A stretch of DNA of 64,000 bases from Lactifluus volemus (taxonomy: Eukaryota > Basidiomycota > Agaricomycetes > Russulales > Russulaceae), in contig WTXI01000001.1 of NCBI GenBank assembly GCA_022376515.1, forward strand, positions 310,001 through 374,000. Reading direction: 5' to 3'. The notes beneath the pieces were generated by a model, which did not search any database, had not been told where the DNA came from, and was given only the letters and a program-made list of their open reading frames with translations. Positions 1 through 11,201 of this stretch are shown one piece after another. The translations under genes were made by a program, and so were the position numbers. The number at the start of each line of letters is the position of its first letter. Within the stretch, counting starts at the first letter, position 1.

Positions 1-2001
1 CATAGGAAATCGACGAAACATATTCTAACCCCCAGATTCCAAAAGTTGCATGATCGTCCAAACAGCGATATGTTGGAATGTAGCATCGGGGCTAGTTAGG
101 AACCGATGGAGATACTGGTGCATGCCCCCTTCAGGTTTCTCCCATACATCGTTAAAGGCAGAATAATCATCGGATGCGGTGCGGCCATCTGACACAAAGA
201 GACATTGTTAGAAGAAATAGACCGCAAAGTTTATAAAACCCTAACCCTTCGAAGAAAGATTTCCAAGTGCGGCCGCGCTATTCCCTTGTACCTCCGAACT
301 CGGTGAATTCGTCAGTGGGATTAACACCTCGCAAATTCCCATTTCCAAAAGCTGTCCCTTCAAATCATCGCTCAATGCCAACACTGCCACGCAGGCTGTC
401 ATTTCGCTTTGCACGTTCATCGGCACGTCTAAAACAAGCTCTTTGATAGAATGCACCGCTCCCGCTTTGACAATGGCGAGTTTATTTTTCTCCGAGCTGG
501 CCGCAAGGTTTCGTAATGTGGAGATGGCATGGCACTGTACTTCCTCATTGTCTTTGAACGAGAGCAGATTAATGAGCGGTTGCAAGAAACCGGACTCGAT
601 GATCGGTGACTCGTTTTGGGGATGAATGGACACGTTGCGTACACAAGCGGCGGAGGAGAGGATGAGGGGAAGATACGTGGATTGCAAAAGGCGAAGCAGG
701 GGTTGCAGGCCGTCCGCCTTGACGATCTCAAGCTGATACTTCTCTGCACGCCACTTTAACGCCCCGCAGCCACGAGGACGGAGATAACACGCACCATCAC
801 TGGCGAGATTCCGTAATGCCAAGGCCGCCTGGCATTGTACCTTCAAACTTGTGCTTTCCATGAGCTGGACTAAACTTGTCACCAACTTGGGCTCGCTCTG
901 TGCTAATTTTTTCCTGTTGGAGCCTGAACAAATCCAAATAGGGTTTATCAACTAACTCCGCCGCTATGGCCGAGCAAAGTGGTGATCTCACGCACCATCG
1001 ACAGCAATGTTGCTCAAGGCGTTGTACAGTAATATTGCACGTCTGTGTCGGGAGAGTTGAGCAAACCAACGAGGACTGGGATGGCGCCAGCATTGACAAG
1101 CTGCTGCCTGTTTTCATCTAGAAAGATAGGTGATCATCAATCTCCTTGTGAATTATAGTCGGGACATAAGACGGACCTGAATGTGTCATATTAAGTAGCG
1201 CACCAGTCGCGTTTCGTTGCACGCGCATGTCCTTGGATCGGGCCAGCCGGGTGAGAGGGACAAGGGCGCCTGACTTGGCAATCTTCGTCTTGTTGTCGTC
1301 TAGGATAAACGTCATTCGCGCGCCTCATGAAAGCATAAGTAGGTAAGTATACCGTGCGTAGCAAGGTTGGTAACGCATCCAACAGCGTTGCATTGCACCT
1401 CGACGTTGGGACTGAGCATCTGACGAATTAGAGGCTCGAGCCCGCCCAGCTTGACAATAAGCAACTTATTCTCGGCTATCCGGAATTATCAAACTGGATG
1501 ATTATCCAAAGCCGCGGTAGAGACCCACTATTTACGGCCAAATTCCCAAGGGCGGCGCTGGCCGCACGCTGCACCTCCGTATCATGGCTGGAAAGGAGGA
1601 AAAGGATGGGGTCGAGCGTGTCGCGGCCAACAGGACGGACTTCTTTCTCGGTGATTTCAGCAAAGGCGAGCGCTGCGCTGCGCTGGAGATCGACATTGTC
1701 GGAAAAGGAAAGTGTGGTCAACGCGGAGAGTGGTGAGCCGCTGAAGAAGTTGGTTGTCGTCCGGTCTTGAGAGGAAGAGTGAGGATTTTGGGGGTACACG
1801 AAGAGGAAGAAGACGGGGAAACGCACTCTCGAGGTATTGAAGGAGGTCAGCCACGGCCTCTCGCTCATTCTCTAGTAGTAGTGGCTCATAGGATTGAGAG
1901 TTGCGAGAGCGGACTGAAACGCCAATGGAAGAGCGCCCAAATGTGAGATGTGAGAATGGATACGTACAGCAAGAGTCGCAGCAAGAGAAAGTATTGCCCA
2001 T
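1..2001 (-). CDS. VAC8: Vacuolar armadillo-repeat protein Vac8 (partial, C-terminus off left edge)
   Basis: Armadillo-repeat adaptor of the vacuole membrane, known in yeast for vacuole inheritance, nucleus-vacuole junctions and the Cvt pathway. The start at 2001 is chosen because the protein opens MGNTFSCC, a myristoylation glycine followed by palmitoylatable cysteines, the Vac8 signature. After a first intron come the conserved [13 protein letters not shown] block and then continuous armadillo repeats (for example around 1650-1770, 1200-1310 and 241-900). The last visible exon (about 32-190) encodes a DDYSAF..W.KPEGG block and ends at an intron, so the C-terminus lies outside the window. Introns are short. 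At about 1018-1022 the frame fails by one missing base inside the highly conserved YYCTTALSN segment; the residues resume immediately in the next frame. Divergent from APT1. Identity is very secure; exact exon ends are inferred. Confidence 0.93.
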
Positions 2002-2374
2002 TAGTAAAAGGAAATTATGTATATTTGGGGGGGGAGAGGCACTGCTAAGAAAAGCTGTGGCTGAATCAAAAGGGAAGGGAAATGCAAGGGAGTGCAGTAC
2101 AGCAGTTTGCAGTTGCCGTACAGGAACGTCGACTCTTTGACCAAATTACCTCATCCGCGTCCTCATGCACGTGCCTTTTCACACATCCCCAATTGGCCGT
2201 TATACTTATACCCTCTTCAAATACAAATCAGTGAACTGACTGCGCAGCGCAAAATCTTCAGTCTATCATGTTTCACTGAGTGGGGCAGTGTCCACGTCGA
2301 CTACTCCCAAATCATGAATAAATATTCTCGTCGCTCGACCGCTCAAATGAAATCAGAGTCACCCATCTTCAATT
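2002..2374. promoter_or_regulatory. Intergenic region between divergent VAC8 and APT1
   Basis: 373 bases separate the two start codons. It must hold both 5' UTRs and promoters. I see a pyrimidine-rich stretch and no convincing TATA box or named operator. The short ORFs that cross it have no family resemblance. Confidence 0.4.
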
Positions 2375-3230
2375 ATGCCTACGGGCACCCCGCTAAGAAT
2401 TCCTGCCACCGTGCAGCGAACAGCAACAGTCATATTTTTACACGTATATCACCCATTTATTCTTGATTGTTGAACCCTGTACTCACCTTGTACAGGAACT
2501 CGGGCAGACTAACGTCGCATGGCATGGCATGATCCAATGGATAGCACCACAGCTGCCAAACGTCGAGTGGATACTACCTCAAGCGTACGTTGATCAGACA
2601 CGACTTTTTTTTTTCTGCCTGGCTTATCAGCTACCTCAGCCCTTCTAGGCCAGTTACCTATTGTGCAGGTCAAAGTCGTCCGAGTTGGTTCGACATTCAA
2701 TCCCTTCCTCCAGGTTATGACGAGTGGGACGGTGCTGGCGTCGCGTCTTCTGTTGCAGCTATGGAGGAATTGATTCAGGCTGAAGTCCATCATGGCGCAG
2801 ACCCCCGTCGAATCATCCTTATGGGCTTCAGCCAAGGAGCGGCCCTCAGCCTTCTTGTCGCTTTGACAACACTGCATGAGCTCGGCGGTGTAATTAGCCT
2901 CTCGGGCTGGATTCCTCACAGGGGGCGCGAAGTCAGTATGAGCATAAATAGTACCAACCTGATGAAGGCCTGACCGTTTGCTTGCAGCAAATCGTACATA
3001 CAGAACCATGCCTTCCAATCTTCTGGGGACACGGCCGGAACGACACAGAGATACCAACATATTACTCGGAGGAATCCATTGCGTTTTTGCGTGACGTCCT
3101 GCGTCTTCCGATGGCTCTTTTGACCTTCAAGCGGTACGAAGGGCTTGCTCATACGATCAACGGCACTGAGATGTGCAATGTAGTAGCCTGGATACGAGGT
3201 GTCCTTCATTTACCTTCAATTATCCGCTAG
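2375..3230 (+). CDS. APT1: Acyl-protein thioesterase 1 (alpha/beta hydrolase)
   Basis: Cytosolic serine hydrolase that removes palmitate from proteins; lysophospholipase/carboxylesterase family. Model: 2375-2443, 2496-2584, 2649-2931, 2988-3230, all introns GT..AG and in phase, giving 227 residues, the usual length. The nucleophile is the serine of GFSQGAA, the aspartate lies in GHGRND and the histidine in EGLAHTI. PSWFDI and the PPGYDEWDGAG region also fit. The start ATG at 2375 gives MPTGTPLRIPATV followed by the first strand. One oddity: the usual HGLGD loop next to the oxyanion hole reads HELGQ, which depends on the intron 1 acceptor at 2494-2495. Confidence in the family is high. Confidence 0.9.
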
Positions 3231-3931
3231 ACGTGATTGTCACTGACATTTCTATTCGCTTTGTTGTGTTTGTCTTGTTTCCATAGTAGATTATCTGTAG
3301 CTTTGCTTCGAGTTTTGTATCACTGCGTGGACTGTATGTAACTTAAATTCGGGAGTGTCCCTCGTAAATGTGAGCTATGGGTAGCCATGTGGTAATTACT
3401 CACCCGGAATGCGGAAACGTTGTGTCAAACATACTTATTTCCGAGCCAAAGGCCATCAAGGTCCCGCACTTGTTTTCGTGCCGATCAGGGCCACATATCC
3501 GGATACCCATCTACGCGGAACAAGAGTAAAACTGATTACCTACGCTCGAGCAATCCTCGCAATAAGTGAACATGATTTCAAATAGAGCTTATGAGTTCAA
3601 GGGCCAGTATTAGATGGTGTCAGGAAGGCCTTTTATCTGCAAATCGGGTCCAAGAATGCAGCCGTACAAGTGATGACTCCTGGCAGAGGAGAGGACCCTG
3701 AAGGTGTTTGTACTTGCACATCTCGGCGCACGTCTCCATTTACTATAATGGTGGGAGACGATGCAGCTATGAGTGGTCCTCTGGTCTGGCGATGGAGGGC
3801 AGAGGGGGGGAGAAGTTTCCCACAATGGGCCACAGTTTCAACAGGCGGGCGTCTCGTGACGTACTCTACTACATAAAGTTTACTGTATGCTGCGACGGCT
3901 ACGGTGTACGCCTCGAATACGAATAAGCCTC
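3231..3931. other. Intergenic, no gene recognised
   Basis: About 700 bases between APT1 and CCA1. Overlapping short ORFs at 3610-3926 on both strands are GC-rich shadows without recognisable domains. It should contain the APT1 3' UTR and the CCA1 promoter. No tRNA, repeat or mobile element is visible. Confidence 0.4.
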
Positions 3932-6104
3932 ATGTCTCGATCTGTTTCTTTTCGACCCACTCATATCGAACGCAACCCAGTCCCAATCCCCGACCACCTC
4001 GATATTTGTCTCACCGACGTCGAGCACAACTATGTGTCCTCTTGGACGACTGCACCAAACACCTCGCAGAAAATGGCATACACACTGCTTGCCGCATTGC
4101 AGGAGGTGGGTACGCGATAAGGTGGGAGCAGTTTCTTTCTTTGACCCGTCGAATGAGCATCGCGTCGACCACTTGCAGCTTTTAGGATCCGACAGCCACG
4201 ATATAGATATTGCACTTGAGAACATGACCGGAGAGGCGTTCGCCCTCAAGTTTACAGAGTTTGTTGGCAGGCTCAAGCATCTCCCCGTCAAATCAGTTGC
4301 CGTGGTCAAGAGTAATCCTGGGCAGTCGAAACATCTAGAAACGGCCAAAACCACCGTCCTCGGTCTTGATCTCGATTTTGTGAACTTGCGGGACGAGGCG
4401 TATGCCGCAGACAGCCGCATACCGACCAAAATGGTGAGCAGATTGTCGTCATCATCGTTGTATGAAATGCACCCTACCTCGCTAGCGTTGCTGAAAACTG
4501 TCGCAGACTTTTGGCACGCCGTTGCAAGACGCATTGCGTCGGGATATGACGATAAACTCACTATTTTATAATGTGCATACGAGGTCTATCGAGGACCATT
4601 GCGACAAAGTACCTCTTTCCCCTCGCTTACGCACATCAATCCGATTCATCAATAATTTCAGGGCCTCGATGATTTGAAGAATGGTATTATCCGGACCCCC
4701 CTTCCACCAAAGCAAACATTTCTAGACGACTCCTTGCGGGTCATCCGCTGTGTTCGATTTGCCAGCCGGTTTGGATTTGAACTCGTGCCAGAGCTACAGG
4801 ATTCAGCCCGTGATAGCGAGATCCAGGTGCGTGCTGGCAGTTAGCTGCTGAATCCGTTTGACATGATGATATTCGTGGGGTCCAGGTAGCTCTACTACAA
4901 AAAATATCCCGGGAGCGAATAGGAGAAGAGTTGGACAAGATGATGGGAGGTACGATCTCGACGAGATCATGAATGTTTCCGATGTCCTCTGAGGAGATTT
5001 GTCTAGGCCGGAACCCTCTCATGTCACTCCGTCTACTCGATACGTTATGTTTATTTCCCCTCGTCTTCCATATACCACCCGCCGTCGCATCAACCCTCTC
5101 TTCGCAACCATCATCGGTGTCACTTGCGATAGCGGCCGCATCTATCCTCCAGACCTTGCTTCAGCCCGATGTCGCGCTATTCCCCCACCCACCCGTCCAC
5201 CCACTAATTTTATCCGGACTCTCTTCGTCGTCGACCTCGCGACTGTACATGGCTTGCGCACTCACGCCTTATGGGGGCATTACGTACGTGGACGAAAAGA
5301 AAAGGCAACGCCCGGCACTTGAAGCCGTGATCCGTGAGAGCTTAAAGTTCGGAACAAAGAATCATTATTTGGATGGCATTCCTGCGCTCTTCCTGGCATC
5401 TGAGTTGCTCACTTGGCCGGATGTCGATGGTGACCCGTTCAATGCACCTGAGCGTGTTGCAATAGGTGTGTGCCGATCATTTTCATCGTGTCATGTCGGC
5501 TAAGGTACCTGGTTCAAGGGCAGCTCCTCCGCAACAATGTCGTGCATAATGCGCTTATAGGGGCCCATTGGACACATCGTTGCTCTTTGCCCTCGTACAA
5601 AGACTCGTTGCTGCTATGATGACGCCAAAGACAACTTTGACGGTATGAAACTATTCACGCTTATCACATTGCGAAGCCCTGAGAAGGCTTGGGTTACAGT
5701 CGATGCTGCGGCCAAAGTGATCGAAACTTACAATCGCTTCGCAAGTCGTGTCGAAGAGCTGGGACTACAAGAGGATGTGGACGCGAAGCCAATTCTCGAC
5801 GTGAGCCCCCGCCGTTATTGTGATGTGTTGTGGGATAAAAATCCCGACATAACCCCTACATACAGGGACCGAGATCGTACGGATCCTCGACGCGCCTAAA
5901 CCAGGCCAGTGGACGGGCAAGGTGCTTGGTGAGGTAGTCAAGTGGCAGCTCGGTCACCCGGGTGAACCAAAGGAGGAGTGTGAGGTATGGCTCAAGGCGG
6001 AGCTTGCCGCAGGACGTATATCGATGGAAGACGTAAGACCAGATAACGAAAAGAGACCAAAGAGCGGCGACAAGGAGGCCGCGGTGAAGAAAAGGAGAAA
6101 GTGA
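3932..6104 (+). pseudogene. CCA1: CCA tRNA nucleotidyltransferase with about five one-base frame breaks (pseudogene or consensus error)
   Basis: Enzyme that adds CCA to tRNA 3' ends in nucleus, cytosol and mitochondria. The full family is present in order: CRIAGG..WVRDK and SDSHDIDIAL (nucleotidyltransferase with DxD), VVKSNPGQSKHLETA, DFVNLR, RRDMTINSLFYNV, then GLDDLKNGIIRTPLPP, LRVIRCVRFASRFGF, the C-terminal helical region and a lysine-rich tail (KKRRK). Introns are placed at about 4436-4505, 4607-4660, 4828-4886, 4952-5007, 5466-5510 and others. The frame slips by one missing base near 4029, 4108, 5574, 5615 and at the donor near 5802; each is repaired by one extra base in a short homopolymer. 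No other stop or loss of a conserved residue is seen. The gene is single and essential in yeast, so consensus error is more likely than real decay. Start ATG 3932 is inferred. Confidence 0.75.
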
Positions 6105-6259
6105 TGTAGCTACCAATTATTGGGATTGTTATACAGAAAGATGAACCAAGAACATATTCCAAAGTTTCCAAACTGAGTAATAACACACACGGCGTCTGCC
6201 GAGAAGCGACGTTCCCTGACGCCTCGCGATAATCGGATAATTAATGGATAAGAGACCCA

Positions 6260-7844
6260 CTAACCCCTTTCAGTAAATCCTAGAAGAACGACCGGGTCGA
6301 GATTTTCGGCGGCGTCATTAAGATCGTACATGCCTCTTTCTGGACCGAGGGTCAGCATGTTGAGCATCTTAACATCGACGGGGTTCGATGGTGACCAATC
6401 AAAGTCCCCGTGTTTCGCGCAAGGGGCGGCGAGGGTACCGGTATCCGTGTATGAAGCGGCTAGAGTGGGCGATAAGAGCTCTGCGTTTGGGTTTCCAGAG
6501 ATGAAACGGCTATAGTCGATGTCCTCCCGTTGGGGAGGCGGGAACATCTCCGTGTCGGGATCGAGGCCATCCTTCTTCTCCTCGTAGAACAGGAGCGCAC
6601 TGGGCTGCAAGTCATCGAACGACTGGGCCACGGCGTATTTCTTGGTAAAGAAAAGTAGCGGCAAATCCAAAAGAAAAGAAAAGAAAGTCAGCTTTTTCTG
6701 TGACTAAAGAGTGAAAGGGGGGGTTTTCACATCTGGCCATGGATCCGAAAAGCACAAGCCTTCGTTGAGTTCTAGCTCGGATATCGCAGGGCTAGGAACT
6801 CGGAGAGCGCGGAAGGGGGCTTGGGAGGGTAGCCGCAAAGAGTGCGGTCCCAGAATCCCAGATATCCCAGATCGCGGGAGGAGACCGGACCCAGTTCAGG
6901 CGTAGACAACGGCGTTGAGGAGGAAGAGGAAGAGGACCAATTTGAAGGGGTGGGAGAGCTAGGCGGTTCGCCGTAAAACAAAGCCTGGGTGGTCCACGCG
7001 GCGGTCCAGGTCCCCTTGATCGGGAGCGGTGAAAGGACCGGACGGTCGTCGCTACAGGTAATGGCGGGCGATGTTGGGCGGCATCGACGGGAGGGGGGTT
7101 GGAGGACCTCACGGTCGCTTTGTTTGGGCGGGGTGAAAGGATGACGGTCTGGTTGGTAGTTGCGGGAGCAGGAGGTGCGGGAGCGATGGCGACGGGCGGG
7201 GACTTGGAGGAGCTCGCACCAGTCTTCACCGGCTTCACCACCTGCCTCTGCTTCTGCTTCGACGTTGGTGAAAGGAGAGGGCTCCCCTTTGTAGGCGCCG
7301 CCACATCCGCCTTTTCTTTCAACTTGGCCCTCTCTCGGGCTTTCGATGCCGGTTGGGCATTCTTCTTGGTCGGCTTGGTCGGCTTGTCCGTACGAGATGT
7401 AGGAGCGTACTTGTAATCTGGGTAGAGTTCGGCATGCTTGCGCTTTGCCAGAGCGGCGACGCTGTGAAAAGGGGCTCGAGCCTGGTCATTCATGTCCTTC
7501 CAGCTATCGGCGGCGAGCTTGCTGACGCAACTGAGATTCTTCTCGTCATTGTCGTCGAGCTGTTTGGTGAACCACACGTAGGAGCGATAGACCATGAATG
7601 CGTTGGGCGGACGAGAGACGTGTTCCTGGTCGCGGGTGCGGTTGTGAGTAGAGCTGCGGGGGGTAGCGTAGCCGCCGAGAAGGACGTCTACGGCGGGACA
7701 ATTCTTGATGATATCGTCGAGATCCGCATTGACCTTGGTGGCGGTGGTAGAGCTGACACGGTTATAAGGACTATGGGCCGCCGAACGGGCGCGAACGCCA
7801 ATGCGCGGGGTCCCAGCCGGTGTGGCGGTCTGAGCGGCGCGCAT
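6260..7844 (-). CDS. HMG-box (MATA_HMG type) transcription factor
   Basis: DNA-binding regulator. A single HMG box lies at about 7400-7616: RPPNAFMVYRS, then EKNLSCVSKLAADSW, then KRKHAELYPDYKYAP, the fungal mating-type/Ste11-like pattern. It is followed by a lysine-rich stretch (KPTKPTKKNAQ, KARERAKLKEKAD) and a Ser/Pro/Thr-rich region. Near 7020-7050 the natural sequence moves to another frame (SPAITCSDDRPVLSP, then WTAAWTTQALFYG), and again near 6790-6830 (AISELELNEGLCFSDPWPD). Both moves equal one missing base. A last intron at about 6632-6738 leads to the C-terminal exon ending at 6260. The start is uncertain: 7844 is the first ATG in the HMG frame, but the frame stays open upstream to about 7980, so a 5' exon (candidate ATG at 8007) is possible. 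Confidence 0.75.
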
Positions 7845-8754
7845 GCGAGATGTGTTGTTGGTGGTGGCGGACGCTATGGCAGAGTCGGTCGTGAATGGGA
7901 CGGCGGAAACGGAGGTGGAAACGGGGTCGGGCGCGGAGGCGGGAAGAACAAAGGGCTGTTTGGCCCGGAATATAGTAGATTATTAGGAACGTGGCTGAGG
8001 AGGTCATATCGTCCGGTTCCGCTCGTGCGGGATGTCAGTCCATCAGTTATGCGTACTCCTAAAAAGGTAATTGGGCTAGAGTGTTAACAGACGCTCACAG
8101 TTGCCAATTTGGGTACATCACATACCCCCATTCGATGGGAATGACATCCCCTGAGGGTTATAGGGTCCATACTTGACGTTGCGAGTAGCGGGCATGTTGT
8201 AGAATGTATAACTTTCGAAGCCAAATACAACCTTGTAATTCTCTGTCCATCTCTTGCAGCGTGCCCAGGTCCCCTTCTTGTACGCGACGGTGGGTCTCTA
8301 GGCTGAAGCTCGCGGGAAAGTTACCACTCTATATGATCACGTACAGGTAGCCTCATGGATGCTCTTTTCTGAAATCACCTCGCCCGGACTTGTACTTTAA
8401 GCACCGCCTCAGCTACCGCCACCGCTTGAGTGGTACGTAATCAACCGAACGGTCGGTGAGTGTCGGTCCTTCGAACAGATATTTGGTCACGGACCTTAGA
8501 ATACGCAGAGTAACCAATTCTGATTGGTCAATCACTTTACCGACAGACAAGAATGGCGGACAATGGCAGGACCCATGCCAGCACTTGCCTCTTACGGTGT
8601 CCGAGTCCACTGCGAGTAGGAAGGGTGATTTGTTAGCACCGTGCATAGCGTTCGGGACGACTTCCGAGGGCACATCCCCTACAATTCACTCCAAGCACGT
8701 GACATCGGACTCTCCAAACACGATATCACGTAGTAAAGTACACTAATCACGAGA
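7845..8754. other. Region upstream of the HMG gene, with an inverted CCAAT pair
   Basis: Bases 7845-8007 may hold the 5' part of the HMG gene. The rest, to the end of ROK1 at 8755, shows no gene. Opposing ORFs at 8413-8746 have no recognisable motifs. An inverted CCAAT repeat lies at 8513-8528. Confidence 0.35.
8513..8528. promoter_or_regulatory. Inverted CCAAT-box palindrome
   Basis: ACCAAT and ATTGGT face each other across a 4-base spacer, followed at once by another CAAT. CCAAT is the recognition core of the HAP/CBC complex in fungi. Its position some 500-670 bases upstream of the HMG gene makes a regulatory role possible but unproven; a 6-base inverted repeat can also occur by chance. 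Confidence 0.3.
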
Positions 8755-10964
8755 TCAGTCGACAGCTATATCAAGTCCCCCCCAATCATCATCCGCCGAG
8801 ACTCCAGAATGCGATTCTAACGCTTCTCCTTCTCGCCGAGCCTTCTCCGTTCGTCGCCGACTACCAGCAATCATATCACTAGCACAGTCGTCAATATTTC
8901 AAGTTCACCAAGGGCAATAATAACACCTTACCGCTTTTTAATTGCATCGTTTCTTCCAATTCTGCGCGCAGGATTGACAGCTTCCGCACGCTTCACCTTG
9001 CCCATCTGCTTACGCTTCAACTTTGACGGCTTGGGCAGCTTCAGTATCCATTCGGGCACAGGTGAACCTGACTGGAGGAGGACATTCGCGATGCTATCAT
9101 AACATCCTTTCTCAGCGATAGGGTCGCGTAGATAAGATACACATTTACTGACGATTTAAGATAGGGTGCGTCCTCATCAGTGAAGTATGTTACCGCCTTT
9201 CCTTCCCGGCCTGCTCTGCCGGTACGACCTAGATTTTGTCACAAAGGGTTCCGTGGAGTGGAATGGCGGAAAACTCACCTATACGGTGGATGTAGCTCTG
9301 TACACTTCGGGGGAAATCGTAGTTGATGACCTCCTGGACGCCTTTGAAGTCCATACCACGTGCCATCACTTCCGTGCTAATCATAACCCAGCTCTCTCCC
9401 AGACGCATTCGACCAACCGCCTCATCGCGCTCCTTCTTTGTCATTCCTGCGTGGAGACAGTCTACATTGGGAATTCCGTTCAAGACAAGCTCCTCTGCAA
9501 GGGAGGTCGCGCGAGGTTGCGATGAGGTAAATATAAGGACCGGAGGCTTGTATGATTGTGAGAGGTATGCGCGCAATGTGGGAAGCTTTGAGTGATCGTC
9601 GGCCACGTAGGTAAGTGTTTGTGCTATGAGGGGCAGAGGGGTGTCTCTGGTGGAAGCGATACAGTAAGATCATCCGGAGATACCACAATAAATAAATGTG
9701 CGCACTTGAGGCCCACAACGACGCGTATAGGATCTCGAAGCAGGTCCAGTGCGACACGCTCCGCCCCTGCCGGAAGAGTAGCACTGAAAACCGCCTTTTG
9801 GAGGTTTGCATGCGTGCAGGCTGTCAGAATTTCGTGCACTTGAACAAGGAACTCCTGGTCAAGCATCCTATCGGCCTCGTCTAGGATGATGTGGCGAACA
9901 CTACTCAAAAAAACTGCATAGAGGATTCAACTGTTGGCGCGGACAATGTGAATTTGGGACGTACTTGTGCAAGGAAAGGTGGCCTGATTGAAGCGACGAT
10001 ACGAGCCGTAAGGGTGTACTAATCACCAGTCTGAGCGTAGGATATCAATACCTGTCCAACAAAAGCAATGGGATTGAGACGTGCCAACTTTGTCCTGCAC
10101 GCCTTTATCTGCAAGGGTAGCAGCAGTCGCCTTGCTGAACAGTATGATGCGCCACTTCCTCCCTTGAGCGAGTTTCAAGCACTCATTATAGATTTGATGT
10201 GCGAGCTCGCGCGTTGGCGCCAGAATGACAGCGCGGACGCCTGTCCCGGCGTTTGTCTTGGAGTGTGATATTGGACCTTCAAGTCGGGTCATGATTGGCA
10301 GAAGGTAGGACAGTGTTTTTCCTGTGCCTGTAGGCGATATTGCAGCCAAGTCGCGGGACTACAACCTTTAGCCCGAGAACCCTTCCGACATGAACGGACT
10401 GCTCACCTCGAGTAGTATCGGACATCCAGCCGACTGGATCCCGGTGGGGTACTCATACCCATACCGCTTTAGATTGCCCATCAATTGTGAATGTATATGA
10501 TAACGGCCTTGGAGTTCTTCGAACGTATCCGCGCGTTCTGGAATGTTATTCCCCTTTGCAGTCACTCGGTGTCTAGGCATCGGGGGATCGGTACTCTGCT
10601 TGGCGTTAATGTCGCTGTCATTGTCTTCCTCATCTTCGGTGTTGGCATTTTCGCCATCTACCTCTTCTTCTTTCCTTTGTTTCTTCTTCCTTGCGTGATC
10701 TTCTCCACCAGACCCAGACGGCTTGCGTTTCGGAGCCACAGCCGCTGCGTATTTGAAAAAGTCTAGCTCAGCGGGCAGCTCTCCGTCTTTATGTCTCTTT
10801 GCTTCCTTGCCTTTGACATCTTGGCGAGAAGGTCCCTGTTGGAGTTGAGCGCGAGCAGATAGCTGATGTAGATAGAAACGCACGCTGAACAATTTGACAT
10901 CACTTTTGAACTTGTTCTTATCGAAGTTTACCCCTCCACGGGATAGTAGATGAAATGCTTCCAT
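8755..10964 (-). CDS. ROK1: ATP-dependent RNA helicase ROK1 (DEAD-box, DDX52 family)
   Basis: Nucleolar helicase needed for 18S rRNA processing. It starts at 10964 with [16 protein letters not shown], a ROK1-type N-terminus, followed by a charged linker ([15 protein letters not shown]) and [11 protein letters not shown]. Motifs in order: GIQS (Q motif), SPTGTGKT (motif I, about 10320), [21 protein letters not shown] (about 9870), [36 protein letters not shown]. The tail is basic ([26 protein letters not shown]) and ends at 8755, reached through an intron from about 8936. Near 10028 one base seems missing just after an intron (DLVIST), and the matching donor reads GCACGT instead of GT. Otherwise intact and of normal length. 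Confidence 0.9.
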
Positions 10965-11201
10965 CGTTGCTTATATTGACCGTCCTCGAGTTTGCCGTTC
11001 TGTTCTTCTAGTTGAGGGGGGGTTTGCGAAGCGACAATTCACCCGCTGCTATTTGTCTCGCTCAGACGGACATTGAAATTGAAATTTAACGCTATCGCGG
11101 TCAGGTGATTCGACCCATTATCTATTACAGTACGTGTCTAGGCTATTGTAACGTATATATTACGGAGTGGTGATCAGAAATAAGACCGCCTGTGTCAACG
11201 G

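Noticed and set aside
3610..3926. Overlapping ORFs upstream of CCA1
   Set aside because: Several frames on both strands are open at once, with no conserved sequence.
7099..8087. Long plus-strand ORFs opposite the HMG gene (105 and 244 codons)
   Set aside because: Antisense shadows of a GC-rich coding strand; low-complexity Gly/Arg/Val composition and no domain.
8413..8746. Opposing ORFs between HMG and ROK1
   Set aside because: Both frames are open by chance; no recognisable protein.
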